Shown here piece after piece: positions 21,442 through 30,087 of a DNA stretch of 37,400 nucleotides (position 1 is the first letter of the stretch; the number at the start of each line of letters is the position of its first letter). The position numbers and the translations under genes were made by a program. Source of the stretch: Veillonella sp. VA137 (GTDB lineage: Bacteria; Bacillota; Negativicutes; Veillonellales; Veillonellaceae); the NCBI RefSeq assembly GCF_003992015.1, contig NZ_RQVK01000015.1, positions 1 through 37,400 of the forward strand, given 5' to 3'. The notes beneath the pieces are model-generated. The model saw only the letters and a program-made list of their open reading frames with translations. It searched no databases and was not told the DNA's origin.

Positions 21442-22269
21442 ATGAAAGAATTTATTTTGCAACACAAGCGCTTTTCTTTCTACTCCCTCTTAGTGGCTAT
21501 TGTAGTAGGAATTGCTATATTTGCTCCCTATATCACACCACATGATGCCTTTCATGCAGATATGTCAAAAGCTTTCTTAAAGCCCTCTGCAGACCATCTG
21601 ATGGGCACTGATAAATTGGGGCGTGACACGTTCTCCCGTATCATTTACGGTACACAAACTTCCTTGTCCATGACTATCATCCTTGTTATCTTAACGGCCA
21701 CTGTTGGTACAGTGATAGGGATTTTCTCCGGTTTCTTTGGAGGTAAAGTAGAACTCGTATTGATGCGCTTTACGGACATTATGCTATCCTTCCCAGGGGT
21801 GGTATTGGCCATTGCCATTGCCGGGATCTTGGGTGGTAGTGCCATCAATGCGATCTTAGCTCTTGTTGTGGTGAGCTGGGCGAAATACGCACGATTGATT
21901 CGATCTGCGGTAATCAAACTTCGCCATAACGACTTTATTGCGGCAGCTAGAGTGAATGGTACGAAACAATTAACCATTTTATGGCGCCACATTTTACCGA
22001 ATGTATTGCCTTTGGTTATCATTACAGGGGCAATGGATATCGGGTCTATGATGATGGAAATTGCGGGACTTTCATTCTTGGGATTTGGGGCACAGCCTCC
22101 GACGCCAGAATGGGGCTTAATGCTCAATGAGAACCGTCAATATATTTTATCGTCACCAGAATTGATGTTATATCCAGGGATGGCCATTTTCATTGTGGTT
22201 ACTATCTTCAATTTATGGGGCGATTCGCTACGGGATATCTTAGACCCACGTAGTACAGATTCACATTAA
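21442..22269 (+). CDS. ABC importer permease (nickel/peptide type), subunit 2
   Basis: This 275-residue DppC/NikC-family permease has an N-terminal helix (FYSLLVAIVVGIAIFAPYIT), the conserved HLMGTDKLGRDTFSRIIYGT segment and membrane helices through residue 260. The EAA loop YARLIRSAVIKLRHNDFIAA is followed by ARVNGTKQLTILWRHILPNV. It ends with NLWGDSLRDILDPRS, as in the family. It begins one base after the preceding stop, so the two permeases are translationally coupled, as expected for a heterodimeric channel. Confidence 0.9.
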   Translation: MKEFILQHKRFSFYSLLVAIVVGIAIFAPYITPHDAFHADMSKAFLKPSADHLMGTDKLGRDTFSRIIYGTQTSLSMTIILVILTATVGTVIGIFSGFFGGKVELVLMRFTDIMLSFPGVVLAIAIAGILGGSAINAILALVVVSWAKYARLIRSAVIKLRHNDFIAAARVNGTKQLTILWRHILPNVLPLVIITGAMDIGSMMMEIAGLSFLGFGAQPPTPEWGLMLNENRQYILSSPELMLYPGMAIFIVVTIFNLWGDSLRDILDPRSTDSH

Positions 22270-22305
22270 TGTGTTAGTAGTCAGTTTTGTAGAAAGGAAC
22301 TTAAC

Positions 22306-23889
22306 ATGAAACAAAGTTGGAAAAAATGGCTTCGTAATGCTACATTTGGTGTTATGGCAGTAGCGGCATTAGGTGTGATTGCAGGTTGCGGTAGCGACAA
22401 TGCGGCACCAGCTGACAAAAGTGTAGTAAAATTTGGTGTTACAAACTTCGCAGATACATTGGAGCCAACACAAAATTACTTCGGTTGGGTAGTTATGCGT
22501 TACGGTATTGGCGAAACATTAGCTAAATTCGACGAAAAAATGAACACACAACCTTGGTTGGCGGAAAGCTGGTCTGTATCTGCAGATAAATTGACTTGGA
22601 CTTTCAAAATTAGCGATAAAGCGAAATTCTCTAATGGTAATAAAGTAACTGCTGAAGCGGTAAAAGAATCCATTGAACGTGCTTTCGAGAAAAATAAACG
22701 TGCCGCTACATTCTTCAAATACACAGATATCAAAGCAGAAGGTCAAAATTTGATCATTACTACTGATAAACCGTATCCAAATGTACCTGGTTTCTTGGCT
22801 GACCCATTATTCATCATTGTAGATGTGTCTGCTGAAAAAGCTGGCCGTGACTTCGCTAAAGAAGGTCCTATCGGTACTGGTCCGTACAAAGTGAAATCTT
22901 TCACTAAAGAAAAAGCAGTTGTAGAAGCTAACGAAAATTACTGGGATGGGGAAGTTCCATTCAAAACTGTAGAAATTCCATCTATCGATGATCCTACAAC
23001 TCGTGCGTTGGCATTACAAAATGGTGACGTAGACTTCGCAGTTAATATCGGTGCGGGTGACCTTGAAACTATGCGTAATGACAGCAAATTCAAAGTAGAT
23101 GAAATTGCTTCCTTGCGTACTGTATTAGCTCGTATTAACCAAAAAGGCGTATTAGGTGACGAAAAAGTTCGTGCTGCCTTCATCAGCGGTACGGATCGTA
23201 AATCCTACAACGAAGTATTGTTAAAAGGTACTTTCATTCCTGGTAAAGCGCCAATTCCACCAAGCTTGGATTATGGTTTCGATGGTTTGAAAGACCCTAA
23301 TGCATACAATCCTGATCGTTCCAAACAATTGTTGGCAGAAGCTGGCTGGAAAGATACTGATGGAGACGGTTACGTAGATAAAGACGGTAAAAACTTAGAA
23401 GTGCGCTTCGTAGTATACAACAGCCGTCAAGAACTTCCAATCTATGCAGAAGCTGTTCAATCCGACATGAAAAAAATCGGTATCAAAGTGAATATCGAGT
23501 CTGTGGACTATAACTTAATCGATAAAATGGGTATCGATGGCGATTATGACTTATTGATCTCCAACATTGTAACAGCGAATACTGGTGACCCAGAAATCTT
23601 CTTGAAATGGTACTGGAAAACTAACTTGAATGGTGAAAACCCTCAAAATGGTTCTGGTTACAGCAATCCTAAATTCGATGCAATCATGGATCAATTAGCA
23701 GTTGAGTTCGACAAATCTAAACGTCAAAGCTTAATTATCGAAGCACAACAAATCTTATTGAATGATGGTGCGGCATTGTTCTTAGGTTACCCTAAAACAA
23801 ATATCGTCAATAATAAATGGTTAACAAATGTAGTGATGTATCCAACAGACTACTACTGGTTGACTAAAGATATTAAACCAGCAAAATAA
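22306..23889 (+). CDS. Extracytoplasmic solute-binding lipoprotein (family 5, nickel/peptide type)
   Basis: The 527-residue protein has a lipoprotein signal with lipobox GVIAGC; Cys28 is the acylated residue. The rest is a family 5 solute-binding protein: VVKFGVTNFADTLEPTQNYF, WLAESWSVSADKLTWTFKI, the NGNKVTAEAVKESIERAF segment and GPIGTGPYKVKSF. The closest look is to NikA/CntA-type metal-chelate binders rather than long oligopeptide binders, but that is inference from the N-terminal pattern and size. It captures the substrate outside the membrane and hands it to the two permeases. A hairpin follows the gene, probably protecting this segment of mRNA so that the binding protein is made in excess. 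AAAGGAAC precedes the ATG. Confidence 0.92.
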   Translation: MKQSWKKWLRNATFGVMAVAALGVIAGCGSDNAAPADKSVVKFGVTNFADTLEPTQNYFGWVVMRYGIGETLAKFDEKMNTQPWLAESWSVSADKLTWTFKISDKAKFSNGNKVTAEAVKESIERAFEKNKRAATFFKYTDIKAEGQNLIITTDKPYPNVPGFLADPLFIIVDVSAEKAGRDFAKEGPIGTGPYKVKSFTKEKAVVEANENYWDGEVPFKTVEIPSIDDPTTRALALQNGDVDFAVNIGAGDLETMRNDSKFKVDEIASLRTVLARINQKGVLGDEKVRAAFISGTDRKSYNEVLLKGTFIPGKAPIPPSLDYGFDGLKDPNAYNPDRSKQLLAEAGWKDTDGDGYVDKDGKNLEVRFVVYNSRQELPIYAEAVQSDMKKIGIKVNIESVDYNLIDKMGIDGDYDLLISNIVTANTGDPEIFLKWYWKTNLNGENPQNGSGYSNPKFDAIMDQLAVEFDKSKRQSLIIEAQQILLNDGAALFLGYPKTNIVNNKWLTNVVMYPTDYYWLTKDIKPAK

Positions 23890-23906
23890 TCCTTTGCAGA
23901 TGTCCG

Positions 23907-23941
23907 CAACAATCGGGAGGCAGGTTTGCCTCCCCTTGTTG
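23907..23941 (+). terminator. Intercistronic hairpin after the solute-binding gene
   Basis: CAACAA-GGAGGCA pairs with TGCCTCC-TTGTTG around a GGTT loop, without a T-run. It more likely protects mRNA or causes partial termination than ends the operon. Confidence 0.65.
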
Positions 23942-23995
23942 TATGTAGCAGTCGCTTTCAGTAGCATTGTTAAGAAATATACAGAAGGGATATAT

Positions 23996-24787
23996 ATGTT
24001 ACTTAGTATTAAAAATTTAGCAGTTACCTATGGAAATAACCCGAATCCTACGATTGCAGGGGTTAACCTAGACCTAGCAGAAGGGGAGATTGTTTCTATT
24101 GTAGGGGAGTCCGGCAGTGGTAAGACTACGGTCATCCGTGCACTGTTAGGTGTATTGCCAAATACAGGTCGTGTTTCTGAAGGGAGTATTACCTTTGATG
24201 GACAAGACTTATTAGGGCTTTCCACAAAGGATTGGTTGGATTTGCGAGGCAATCACATTGCTATGATCTTCCAAGATAGCGGCAATATGATGAATCCTAT
24301 CCAAACAATCGGGAAGCAATTTGTAGAGTTCATTCAATTACATAGCACTATGTCTAAACAAGAGGCAGAGGCAAAAGCTATCGAAATGTTGGCGCTCACC
24401 AATTTGCCACATCCTGAAGCAATCATGAAGTCTTATCCCTTTGAACTCAGTGGCGGTATGCGTCAACGGGTAGGGATTGCCATGGCTATTACATTCTCTC
24501 CTAAACTATTGCTAGGTGATGAACCGACATCGGCCCTAGATGTAACGACGCAAGCACAAATTGTAGAAGAATTATTGCGTATCAATCGTGAAAATAAAAC
24601 ATCGATGATTATCGTAACTCATAATATCGGTGTGGCGGCTCACATGTCTGACAAAATTGTGGTTATGAAGCAAGGGGCTGTGGTGGAATATGGAACGGCT
24701 GAGGAAGTGATTCGTAATCCACAAGCGGAGTATACGAAACAATTACTCAATGCAGTGCCAGAAAACGGAGGGAAACGCTATGTCTGA
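23996..24787 (+). CDS. ABC importer ATPase 1 (nickel/peptide type)
   Basis: From ATG 23996 (AGAAGGGA upstream) the product has 263 residues; a longer frame lacks a ribosome site and would add a non-homologous 34 residues. Walker A is GESGSGKTT, the signature is LSGGMRQRVG, Walker B is LLLGDEPTSALD and the switch His is in IIVTHNIG. It ends soon after the ABC domain, without the long C-terminal extension of OppD/DppD, as in NikD-type proteins. It pairs with the next gene's product to power import. The Gly-Asp-Glu order of Walker B is standard. Confidence 0.92.
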   Translation: MLLSIKNLAVTYGNNPNPTIAGVNLDLAEGEIVSIVGESGSGKTTVIRALLGVLPNTGRVSEGSITFDGQDLLGLSTKDWLDLRGNHIAMIFQDSGNMMNPIQTIGKQFVEFIQLHSTMSKQEAEAKAIEMLALTNLPHPEAIMKSYPFELSGGMRQRVGIAMAITFSPKLLLGDEPTSALDVTTQAQIVEELLRINRENKTSMIIVTHNIGVAAHMSDKIVVMKQGAVVEYGTAEEVIRNPQAEYTKQLLNAVPENGGKRYV

Positions 24788-25553
24788 TATTATTATGCAA
24801 ATTCAAGATATTGTGAAAGAATTCCCTCTCGCAGACGGTTCTACTTTGCGTGCTTGTAATGGAATCTCCATCGATGTAGAACGGGGAGAAACCTTAGCTA
24901 TCGTAGGCGAGTCTGGGTGCGGTAAATCTACCTTGGTGAAGACTATTATGAATATGCATGCACCTACATCTGGGTCTGTTATTTTCCGAGGTAAAGATAT
25001 TACGAAGTTGACAGGTGAAGAAAAACGCCAAAATTATCGTCATATTCAAATGGTATTTCAAGATCCAACAGCCGCTTTCAATCCGAAGATGAAAGTACGT
25101 GATATCATCTGTGAACCATTGCGTAATTTTGGATTAATCAATAAAGCAGATGTAGATGCGAAAGCTAAAGAATTATTGAAAATGGTAGACTTACCGGAAG
25201 ATTTTGCAGACCGTTATCCGAATAATATGAGTGGCGGACAACGACAACGTGTGGCTATTGCTAGAGCCTTAGCATTAGAACCAGAAATTATCGTTTGCGA
25301 TGAAGCCACGAGTGCTCTAGATGTATCTGTACAAGATACAATCATCGAGCTATTGGTACGGTTACAAAAAGAAAAAGGCATTACCTACCTATTTATTTGC
25401 CATGATTTGGCATTAGTCCATTTATTCTGCCACAAAGTTGTGGTCATGTATAAAGGGGAAGTGGTAGAACGCCTGAATGGAGATGCCTTAGCAGAGGCGA
25501 AGCATCCGTATACAAAACAATTATTAAGTGCGGTTTATAATTTAGATCGGTAA
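24780..25553 (+). CDS. ABC importer ATPase 2 (nickel/peptide type)
   Basis: This 257-residue ATPase starts at ATG 24780, overlapping the end of the previous gene by eight bases (GGAGGG upstream). Walker A is GESGCGKST, the signature is MSGGQRQRVA, Walker B is IIVCDEATSALD and the switch His is in FICHDLA. It lacks the C-terminal peptide-transporter extension, as in NikE/DppF short forms. With ATPase 1 it forms the asymmetric motor of the importer. The overlap shows translational coupling and equal dosage. Confidence 0.92.
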   Translation: MSDIIMQIQDIVKEFPLADGSTLRACNGISIDVERGETLAIVGESGCGKSTLVKTIMNMHAPTSGSVIFRGKDITKLTGEEKRQNYRHIQMVFQDPTAAFNPKMKVRDIICEPLRNFGLINKADVDAKAKELLKMVDLPEDFADRYPNNMSGGQRQRVAIARALALEPEIIVCDEATSALDVSVQDTIIELLVRLQKEKGITYLFICHDLALVHLFCHKVVVMYKGEVVERLNGDALAEAKHPYTKQLLSAVYNLDR

Positions 25554-25649
25554 TCTATGGCTAACATTATTTTTCTTTAGATGAATAGATTGTTTTGTAA
25601 TATAACATAAATTGTATGAATAAGATATATTTGTGTTACATGAACGGCC

Positions 25650-25672
25650 TTTGATACAATGAATGTATCAAA
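25650..25672. promoter_or_regulatory. Palindromic operator over the MATE gene promoter
   Basis: TTTGATAC at 25650-25657 mirrors GTATCAAA at 25665-25672 with seven bases between. It covers the likely -10 TACAAT (25655-25660; -35 TTGTGT at 25631). A TetR-type repressor gene lies just beyond the MATE gene. Confidence 0.6.
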
Positions 25673-25691
25673 TGGTGTATGAAAATGTTTC

Positions 25692-25721
25692 AAGAGGAAC
25701 ACCTAGGTGTTCCTCTTTTTT
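25692..25721 (+). terminator. Terminator between operator and MATE gene
   Basis: AAGAGGAACACC at 25692-25703 is followed at once by its reverse complement and a T-run. It can end the ABC operon, but since it lies downstream of the MATE promoter it could also act as an attenuator for the MATE transcript. Confidence 0.8.
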
Positions 25722-25732
25722 GTGAGGGTAAG

Positions 25733-27055
25733 ATGGAAGAACGATTGACCTACAAAGACTATTTAAAAGTGACAATTCCATTTATGATTTCTACTGTGAC
25801 CCAACCTCTCTTAGGGGCGGTGAATACTGGGATTATGGGGCATATGGATAATGCTATGTACATTGCTGCCGTAGCATTAGGAGTTATCTTGTTTAATAAT
25901 ATGTATTGGCTCTTTGGATTTCTGCGGGTGGCTACTACGGTGTTTTCCGCACAGGCTTTGGGAGAACAATCGAAGGAAAGTACATCACTCAGTTTCTTTC
26001 GACCTCTTATCATTGCCTTATTCATCAGCGCAGCCTTTATCATCGGCTATCCTTGGATATTTGATTACTATGCAAGTTTTATGCATCCCGACCCAGAGGT
26101 GATCGCTTTGATGGCAGATTATACAGATATTTTAATCTGGGGAGCTCCTTTCGTATTGGTCAATTATGTTACGTTAGGTTGGCTTATGGGGCAGATGATG
26201 ATTCGCGCCACTATGATTATGCAAATCTCCATGAACGTGCTAAATATTGCTTTGTCCTTCCTTTTCGTATTTGGCTTTGACTTTGGAGTAAAAGGGGTGG
26301 CTTGGGCATCTTTGATTTCCCAAATCTATGCGTTCTTAGTAGGCCTAGGTGCTATGTACTTAGTTCGTGAACGGTTAGACCTAACGGCCCATATATGGAA
26401 TGCCTTAAAACGGGTGAAACCATTCCTATCTATTATGAAAGTTAACACAGACCTGATGCTTCGTACCTTTTGCTTGCTCACAATTAATAATTTGTTTGCC
26501 AAGGCAGGCAGTGCCATGGGTAGTGATGTATTAGCTACAAATGCAGTCATTTTAGAGATTATCTTCATCATGGCATACTTCACAGATGGACAGGCTAATG
26601 GAGTTAGCGTATTTACTGGAAAAGCTTTTGGTAAGCGTGACTTGGTGCTTTGGAAAGATACGTTGAAGATTTCCCTGCAATGCTTAGCGGTATTTGTGGT
26701 CATTGTAGAAATCGTGCTGGGATTATTCCGTAATGATGTTATTATGGTTATGACCTCAGTACCAGAGATTTACACGATGGCCTTGGAATATTCCCATTAT
26801 CTATTGCTCTATCCTATCTGTGCGGCAGTAGGATTATTATTATATGGTATGTACAATGGCATCGGTCAGACTGCATCTATCCGGAATATGATGTTCATTG
26901 CAGTGGTCTTCTTTGTAGGCATGCAAGAATTGCTCATCCCTCCATTCGGTAATGACGGCGTGTGGATGACCTATGTGCTCACGTACCTATTAGAATCTAT
27001 CATTTTAGTGTTGTTCTTGCCGTTGGCAAAAAAACGGTTTTCCTTAGCGGTCTAA
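25733..27055 (+). CDS. MATE family efflux transporter (DinF-like)
   Basis: The 440-residue product from MEERLTYKDYLK has twelve predicted membrane helices in two halves, the MATE fold. It starts with IPFMISTVTQPLLGAVNTGIMG and contains LGVILFNNMYWLFGFLRVAT and ALGEQSK, typical of the DinF branch. Such pumps expel cationic or other toxic compounds using Na+ or H+. The start follows GTGAGGG; an earlier ATG at 25679 lies before the terminator hairpin and is unlikely. A palindromic operator upstream and a convergent TetR gene suggest induction by a compound that the pump removes. Confidence 0.88.
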   Translation: MEERLTYKDYLKVTIPFMISTVTQPLLGAVNTGIMGHMDNAMYIAAVALGVILFNNMYWLFGFLRVATTVFSAQALGEQSKESTSLSFFRPLIIALFISAAFIIGYPWIFDYYASFMHPDPEVIALMADYTDILIWGAPFVLVNYVTLGWLMGQMMIRATMIMQISMNVLNIALSFLFVFGFDFGVKGVAWASLISQIYAFLVGLGAMYLVRERLDLTAHIWNALKRVKPFLSIMKVNTDLMLRTFCLLTINNLFAKAGSAMGSDVLATNAVILEIIFIMAYFTDGQANGVSVFTGKAFGKRDLVLWKDTLKISLQCLAVFVVIVEIVLGLFRNDVIMVMTSVPEIYTMALEYSHYLLLYPICAAVGLLLYGMYNGIGQTASIRNMMFIAVVFFVGMQELLIPPFGNDGVWMTYVLTYLLESIILVLFLPLAKKRFSLAV

Positions 27056-27197
27056 TATGTTTCTAATGAAAATTGCTGTTTTACAAAATAGCGTAATCAA
27101 TAGTAGATGGATGTTTTACATTCTAGTCGGCACAGCAATATGCCATAAAGAATATCTTAATGATAATTAAAAACATATACAGTTGATGTTATATAAT

Positions 27198-27244
27198 AAC
27201 AAGGCGCTACCGATGAGCGAGTATGCTCAAGGTAGCGCCTTGTT
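27198..27244. terminator. Bidirectional terminator between MATE and TetR genes
   Basis: AACAAGGCGCTACC at 27198-27211 pairs perfectly with 27231-27244, with a small inner GAGC/GCTC hairpin in the loop. Confidence 0.85.
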
Positions 27245-27256
27245 GTATGTACGGAA

Positions 27257-27838
27257 TTATTCGTGTTGATGTTCTAAAATCAATGGTTCTGTAATATGGT
27301 AAAAGTATCGTGACATATCTTCGATGGAGTATTGGCGATCATTTTCTAACCACCAAAGTACCATTTCTACAAAAGATCCGGCAATGTGATTAGAAATAAA
27401 ATCGTGAGGGATGTTATTGTGAGGACAAGTTTGATTGTTTAAGAAATGACTTTGGATGAGTTCTTTTAAACTATTCTTGAAATGACGAAGGAAGAGCTCG
27501 TTACTTTCACAGGAAAGAAGACCTAAAATATTGTTATCGTTGTCCTCTAAATGCTGCAAGATATGGAGGAAGATGGCTTCCTTGATGTGACTATTTTTAT
27601 ATAAGCCATGAGCATGAGAGAAGTCTGATGCGGTGTCGATAATATGAGAGAATAATTCTAGACATAGAGCCTCTAACAGGTCCTCTTTTGTTTCAAAGTG
27701 TGCATAAAATGTACTACGGCCAATGAGGGCTTCATCGATAATATCTTGTACGATGATAGCATTATAATTTTTATGTTCTAAGAGCCTTACAAAGGCGTCG
27801 AAAATCGCTTTTCTAGTTTTCACTTGTCGTTTGTCCAT
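27257..27838 (-). CDS. TetR/AcrR-family transcriptional repressor
   Basis: The 193-residue protein has the TetR N-terminal DNA-binding domain: RKAIFDAFVRLLEHKNYNAI, then VQDIIDEALIGRSTFYAHFETKEDLLEAL, in which IGRSTFYAHF is the recognition helix. The rest is a helical ligand-binding and dimer domain with a WWLENDRQYSIEDMSRYF motif common in the YfiR-like C-terminal group. AAGGAGGACCT precedes the ATG on the minus strand. It is convergent with the MATE gene, whose promoter carries a matching-size palindrome, so it is the likely local repressor. Ligand unknown. Confidence 0.9.
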   Translation of the reverse strand: MDKRQVKTRKAIFDAFVRLLEHKNYNAIIVQDIIDEALIGRSTFYAHFETKEDLLEALCLELFSHIIDTASDFSHAHGLYKNSHIKEAIFLHILQHLEDNDNNILGLLSCESNELFLRHFKNSLKELIQSHFLNNQTCPHNNIPHDFISNHIAGSFVEMVLWWLENDRQYSIEDMSRYFYHITEPLILEHQHE

Positions 27839-28118
27839 AGGTCCTCCTTACTATTATGAATCAGACAAAATGAGATACTTGTTCAATATAGGATACTTTT
27901 CTATATATGTTTCGTAAATAACAAAACAGAAAAAGTGATTCTTGTAAAATCTCTCAATTTCACTATACTAATAGTATATCATAAGTGACAAAGTGTTTCA
28001 TATCTTTGTTGTTATGAAAGATAGTTTAGATTTTTAACTGAGAGCATCTACTACAAAGACTGGGTGCAGTGATGACTTTCAGCCATATAAGGTAAGAGAT
28101 TAGAGAGGATGTGTTCTT

Positions 28119-28274
28119 ATGTTAGAACGAATTGATGCGATTATGAGCAGTACTACTGCAACCGTAATTACAGGAGCCATGTTTTTAGCCGTTGCACTAC
28201 AGACAAAGGTTGATGTGTCTAGTTGGATTCATACATCTTGGACTGCGATTTTGACATACCACGCCGGCTTATAG
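28119..28274 (+). CDS. Small single-pass membrane protein, 51 residues
   Basis: The frame MLERIDAIMSSTTATVITGA and onward to TYHAGL has an AGAGAGGAT site at proper distance. Residues about 12-28 (TATVITGAMFLAVALQT) form one membrane helix; the C-terminal half is polar with two Trp. No family is recognised. It stands alone between the divergent TetR gene and the thiol protein. The 27839-28118 gap before it shows no clear promoter. Coding status rests on ribosome site, length and hydrophobic pattern. Confidence 0.6.
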   Translation: MLERIDAIMSSTTATVITGAMFLAVALQTKVDVSSWIHTSWTAILTYHAGL

Positions 28275-28303
28275 TTGTAACATGAATTTTCTTGTGGTAT
28301 ACT
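28275..28303 (+). promoter_or_regulatory. Promoter of the CPYC thiol protein gene
   Basis: TTGTAA at 28275-28280, a 17-base spacer and TATACT at 28298-28303. Confidence 0.65.
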
Positions 28304-28360
28304 AATCTTATAATTGAATAAATTCGATATAATACATCGATTCGATGAAAGGAGTATACT

Positions 28361-28639
28361 ATGAAAGAAATTTTAGGCTTCCATTTACATCATTGTCCAT
28401 ATTGCGCTAACGCATTCCGCGCTATCGAAGAATTGCAAGCAGAAAACCCTGCGTTCAAAGAAATCAAAATTAACTGGGTAGAAGATCAAGATGCTGTAGA
28501 ATTGTTCAAAACACATCCATATGAATACTATCCAAATTTGTGGTTCGATTTGGACAAACAATATGAAGCACAACCTGGTGAAAGCTACGAACAAACAAAA
28601 TCTTTAATCAAAGCAGTGTTTGAGAAAGCGATTCAATAA
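28361..28639 (+). CDS. Glutaredoxin/thioredoxin-like protein with CPYC motif
   Basis: This 92-residue protein has a thioredoxin-fold start (KEILGFHLHHCPYCANAFRA). Cys12 and Cys15 form the CPYC redox centre typical of glutaredoxins. A second conserved spot, YYPNLWFDLDKQYEA, stands where glutaredoxins have the cis-proline loop (TVP). That loop is not standard and the protein is rich in acidic residues. It would reduce disulfides or act in a specific thiol relay, possibly serving the MsrAB or peroxide enzymes. AAAGGAGTATACT precedes the ATG. It is monocistronic. Confidence 0.8.
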   Translation: MKEILGFHLHHCPYCANAFRAIEELQAENPAFKEIKINWVEDQDAVELFKTHPYEYYPNLWFDLDKQYEAQPGESYEQTKSLIKAVFEKAIQ

Positions 28640-28672
28640 TCGATTTTACTTTCATTAAAAATACTATATAAT

Positions 28673-28702
28673 AAAAGCAGATGCTATGATGCATCTGCTT
28701 TT
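28673..28702 (+). terminator. Terminator of the thiol protein gene
   Basis: AAAAGCAGATGC at 28673-28684 pairs with GCATCTGCTTTT at 28691-28702. Confidence 0.9.
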
Positions 28703-28747
28703 TCTTGATGTAATCGCAGATGTTAAAGTCTTGCGTGAGGAGGATAT

Positions 28748-29368
28748 ATGTTAAATTTTGTGGCCTTAGATTTTGAAACGGCTAATGAAAGTAAGAATAG
28801 TGCTATTTCCTTAGCGGTGGTGACTGTGGAAGATGGAAGGATCACAAAACGTGGCTATAGTTTAATCAAGCCACCAGTGATGCAGTTCAACCAAGAGTTC
28901 ATTGGTATCCATGGTATCCAACCGGAAGAAGTGTTGAATAAGCCTACTTTTGACCAATTGTGGCCGGCTATTTATAACAATCATTTAAAAGGAAAACTAT
29001 TGGTGGCTCACAATGCGAAATTTGATATCGATGTGTTGCGTGCTACATTGGACCATTACAATATTGAATGGCCGGATTTGGAATATACTTGCACCGTCCG
29101 CATCACACGAAAAGTGTGGCCTGATTTGGTGAATCATAAGTTGAATACTTTGGGCGGATTTTTAGGCATCAAATTTAACCATCACAACGCGCTGGACGAC
29201 TCTGAAGTATGTGCTAAAGTAGCCATTGCAGCAGCGAAAGAAAAAGGTGTAGATTCCATGCGGGGCTTATTACACTTAATCAATATGAAACCAGACTCCT
29301 TCATCACCGATGAACGACGGGCCCAAATGGAAGTTAAACAAAGCGGCACACAAGATACTTTCTTCTAG
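28748..29368 (+). CDS. DEDDh 3'-5' exonuclease (DnaQ-like)
   Basis: This 206-residue protein has the three exonuclease motifs: Asp8 and Glu10 in ALDFETA, Asp93 in VAHNAKFD, and His146-x4-Asp151 in HHNALDDSE. It resembles DNA polymerase III epsilon-type domains that stand alone, often with roles in DNA repair or RNA trimming. The C-terminal 40 residues are extra and basic, without a BRCT or helicase domain. TGAGGAGGATAT precedes the ATG. The following 29369-30150 holds no gene. Confidence 0.9.
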   Translation: MLNFVALDFETANESKNSAISLAVVTVEDGRITKRGYSLIKPPVMQFNQEFIGIHGIQPEEVLNKPTFDQLWPAIYNNHLKGKLLVAHNAKFDIDVLRATLDHYNIEWPDLEYTCTVRITRKVWPDLVNHKLNTLGGFLGIKFNHHNALDDSEVCAKVAIAAAKEKGVDSMRGLLHLINMKPDSFITDERRAQMEVKQSGTQDTFF

Positions 29369-29788
29369 TGAGCGATAATATCTACTAGGGCTTTTATAGG
29401 TAAGAGGAGTTTATATAGTTGTTAATGGATACCAGTGTTTCATAGGGGTATTCAAGAGCAGGAATACTCCATATAGCTATTACATTTAGTCATGCTAGCA
29501 GTAGTATATGTTTGCGTATGTATAAAGAATGAAAAGAATAGTAAAAATAGTAAGAAATAAAAGTATTTTGTATAGCATGTAGAAGAGGCTTATAGGCATC
29601 GAAACGATGAATGTCTATTTAGATAAGGAAAATAGACCAGCCCTAAGCACTACTTACCTTCGGGAGAACAGATACCAGCAGATACACTACATTAACCCAT
29701 ACCCCTCCCTAATAAGCCACCATATGATTGACTCATAATTTGGGGTGTTAGAGAAGTTTTGCTAAGTGTTCACACGCCAAAATAAATA

Positions 29789-29860
29789 AAAAACAATGCC
29801 ATATTCCCCTGAACGAACATTCAGAATGCAGTGAGAGAAGGGGGATGTGGCATTGTTTTG
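29789..29860. repeat. Long hairpin related to the rpn palindromes
   Basis: AAAACAATGCCA at 29790-29801 pairs with TGGCATTGTTTT at 29848-29859; CCCCT and AGGGG continue the stem. The CCCCT and AGGGGGATG-TGGC pattern recurs in units A-C near rpn, with a different tip stem. The upstream part, 29369-29788, shows only a short GTCTATTT/AAATAGAC hairpin near 29612. Confidence 0.65.
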
Positions 29861-30043
29861 TATCATAGGATATCAAAACAAGTGGAAAAACATGTAAAAG
29901 ATTAAATTATGAGTAAATCATATAACTTATATTCAGAATGCAGTGAGAGAAGGGGGATGTGGCGCCGGTTTTGTATCTCATAAGAGAAAAATTGTGATAA
30001 AAATCATGCTGCTCATCAGATTATGAGTAAATCATATAACTTA
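29819..30043. repeat. Degenerate tandem repeat, unit about 113 bases
   Basis: Two copies start with ATTCAGAATGCAGTGAGAGA and onward (33 bases, at 29819 and 29931) and end with ATTATGAGTAAATCATATAA and onward (24 bases, at 29906 and 30020). The middles have diverged. Confidence 0.85.
29908..30036. promoter_or_regulatory. Candidate operators upstream of galT
   Basis: TATGA-GTAAA-TCATA, a perfect inverted repeat, occurs at 29908-29922 and 30022-30036, 114 bases apart. A Crp/Fnr-like TGTGATAAAAATCATG lies at 29993-30008. These could bind the ROK regulator and a global regulator. Confidence 0.35.
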
Positions 30044-30058
30044 TTATTTAATTAAGTA

Positions 30059-30087
30059 TTGAAAAAAATGTTAAAATATGAAAGAAT
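30059..30087 (+). promoter_or_regulatory. Possible promoter of the gal operon
   Basis: TTGAAA at 30059-30064, a 17-base spacer and AAGAAT at 30082-30087. Both boxes are imperfect and the region is AT-rich. Confidence 0.4.
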
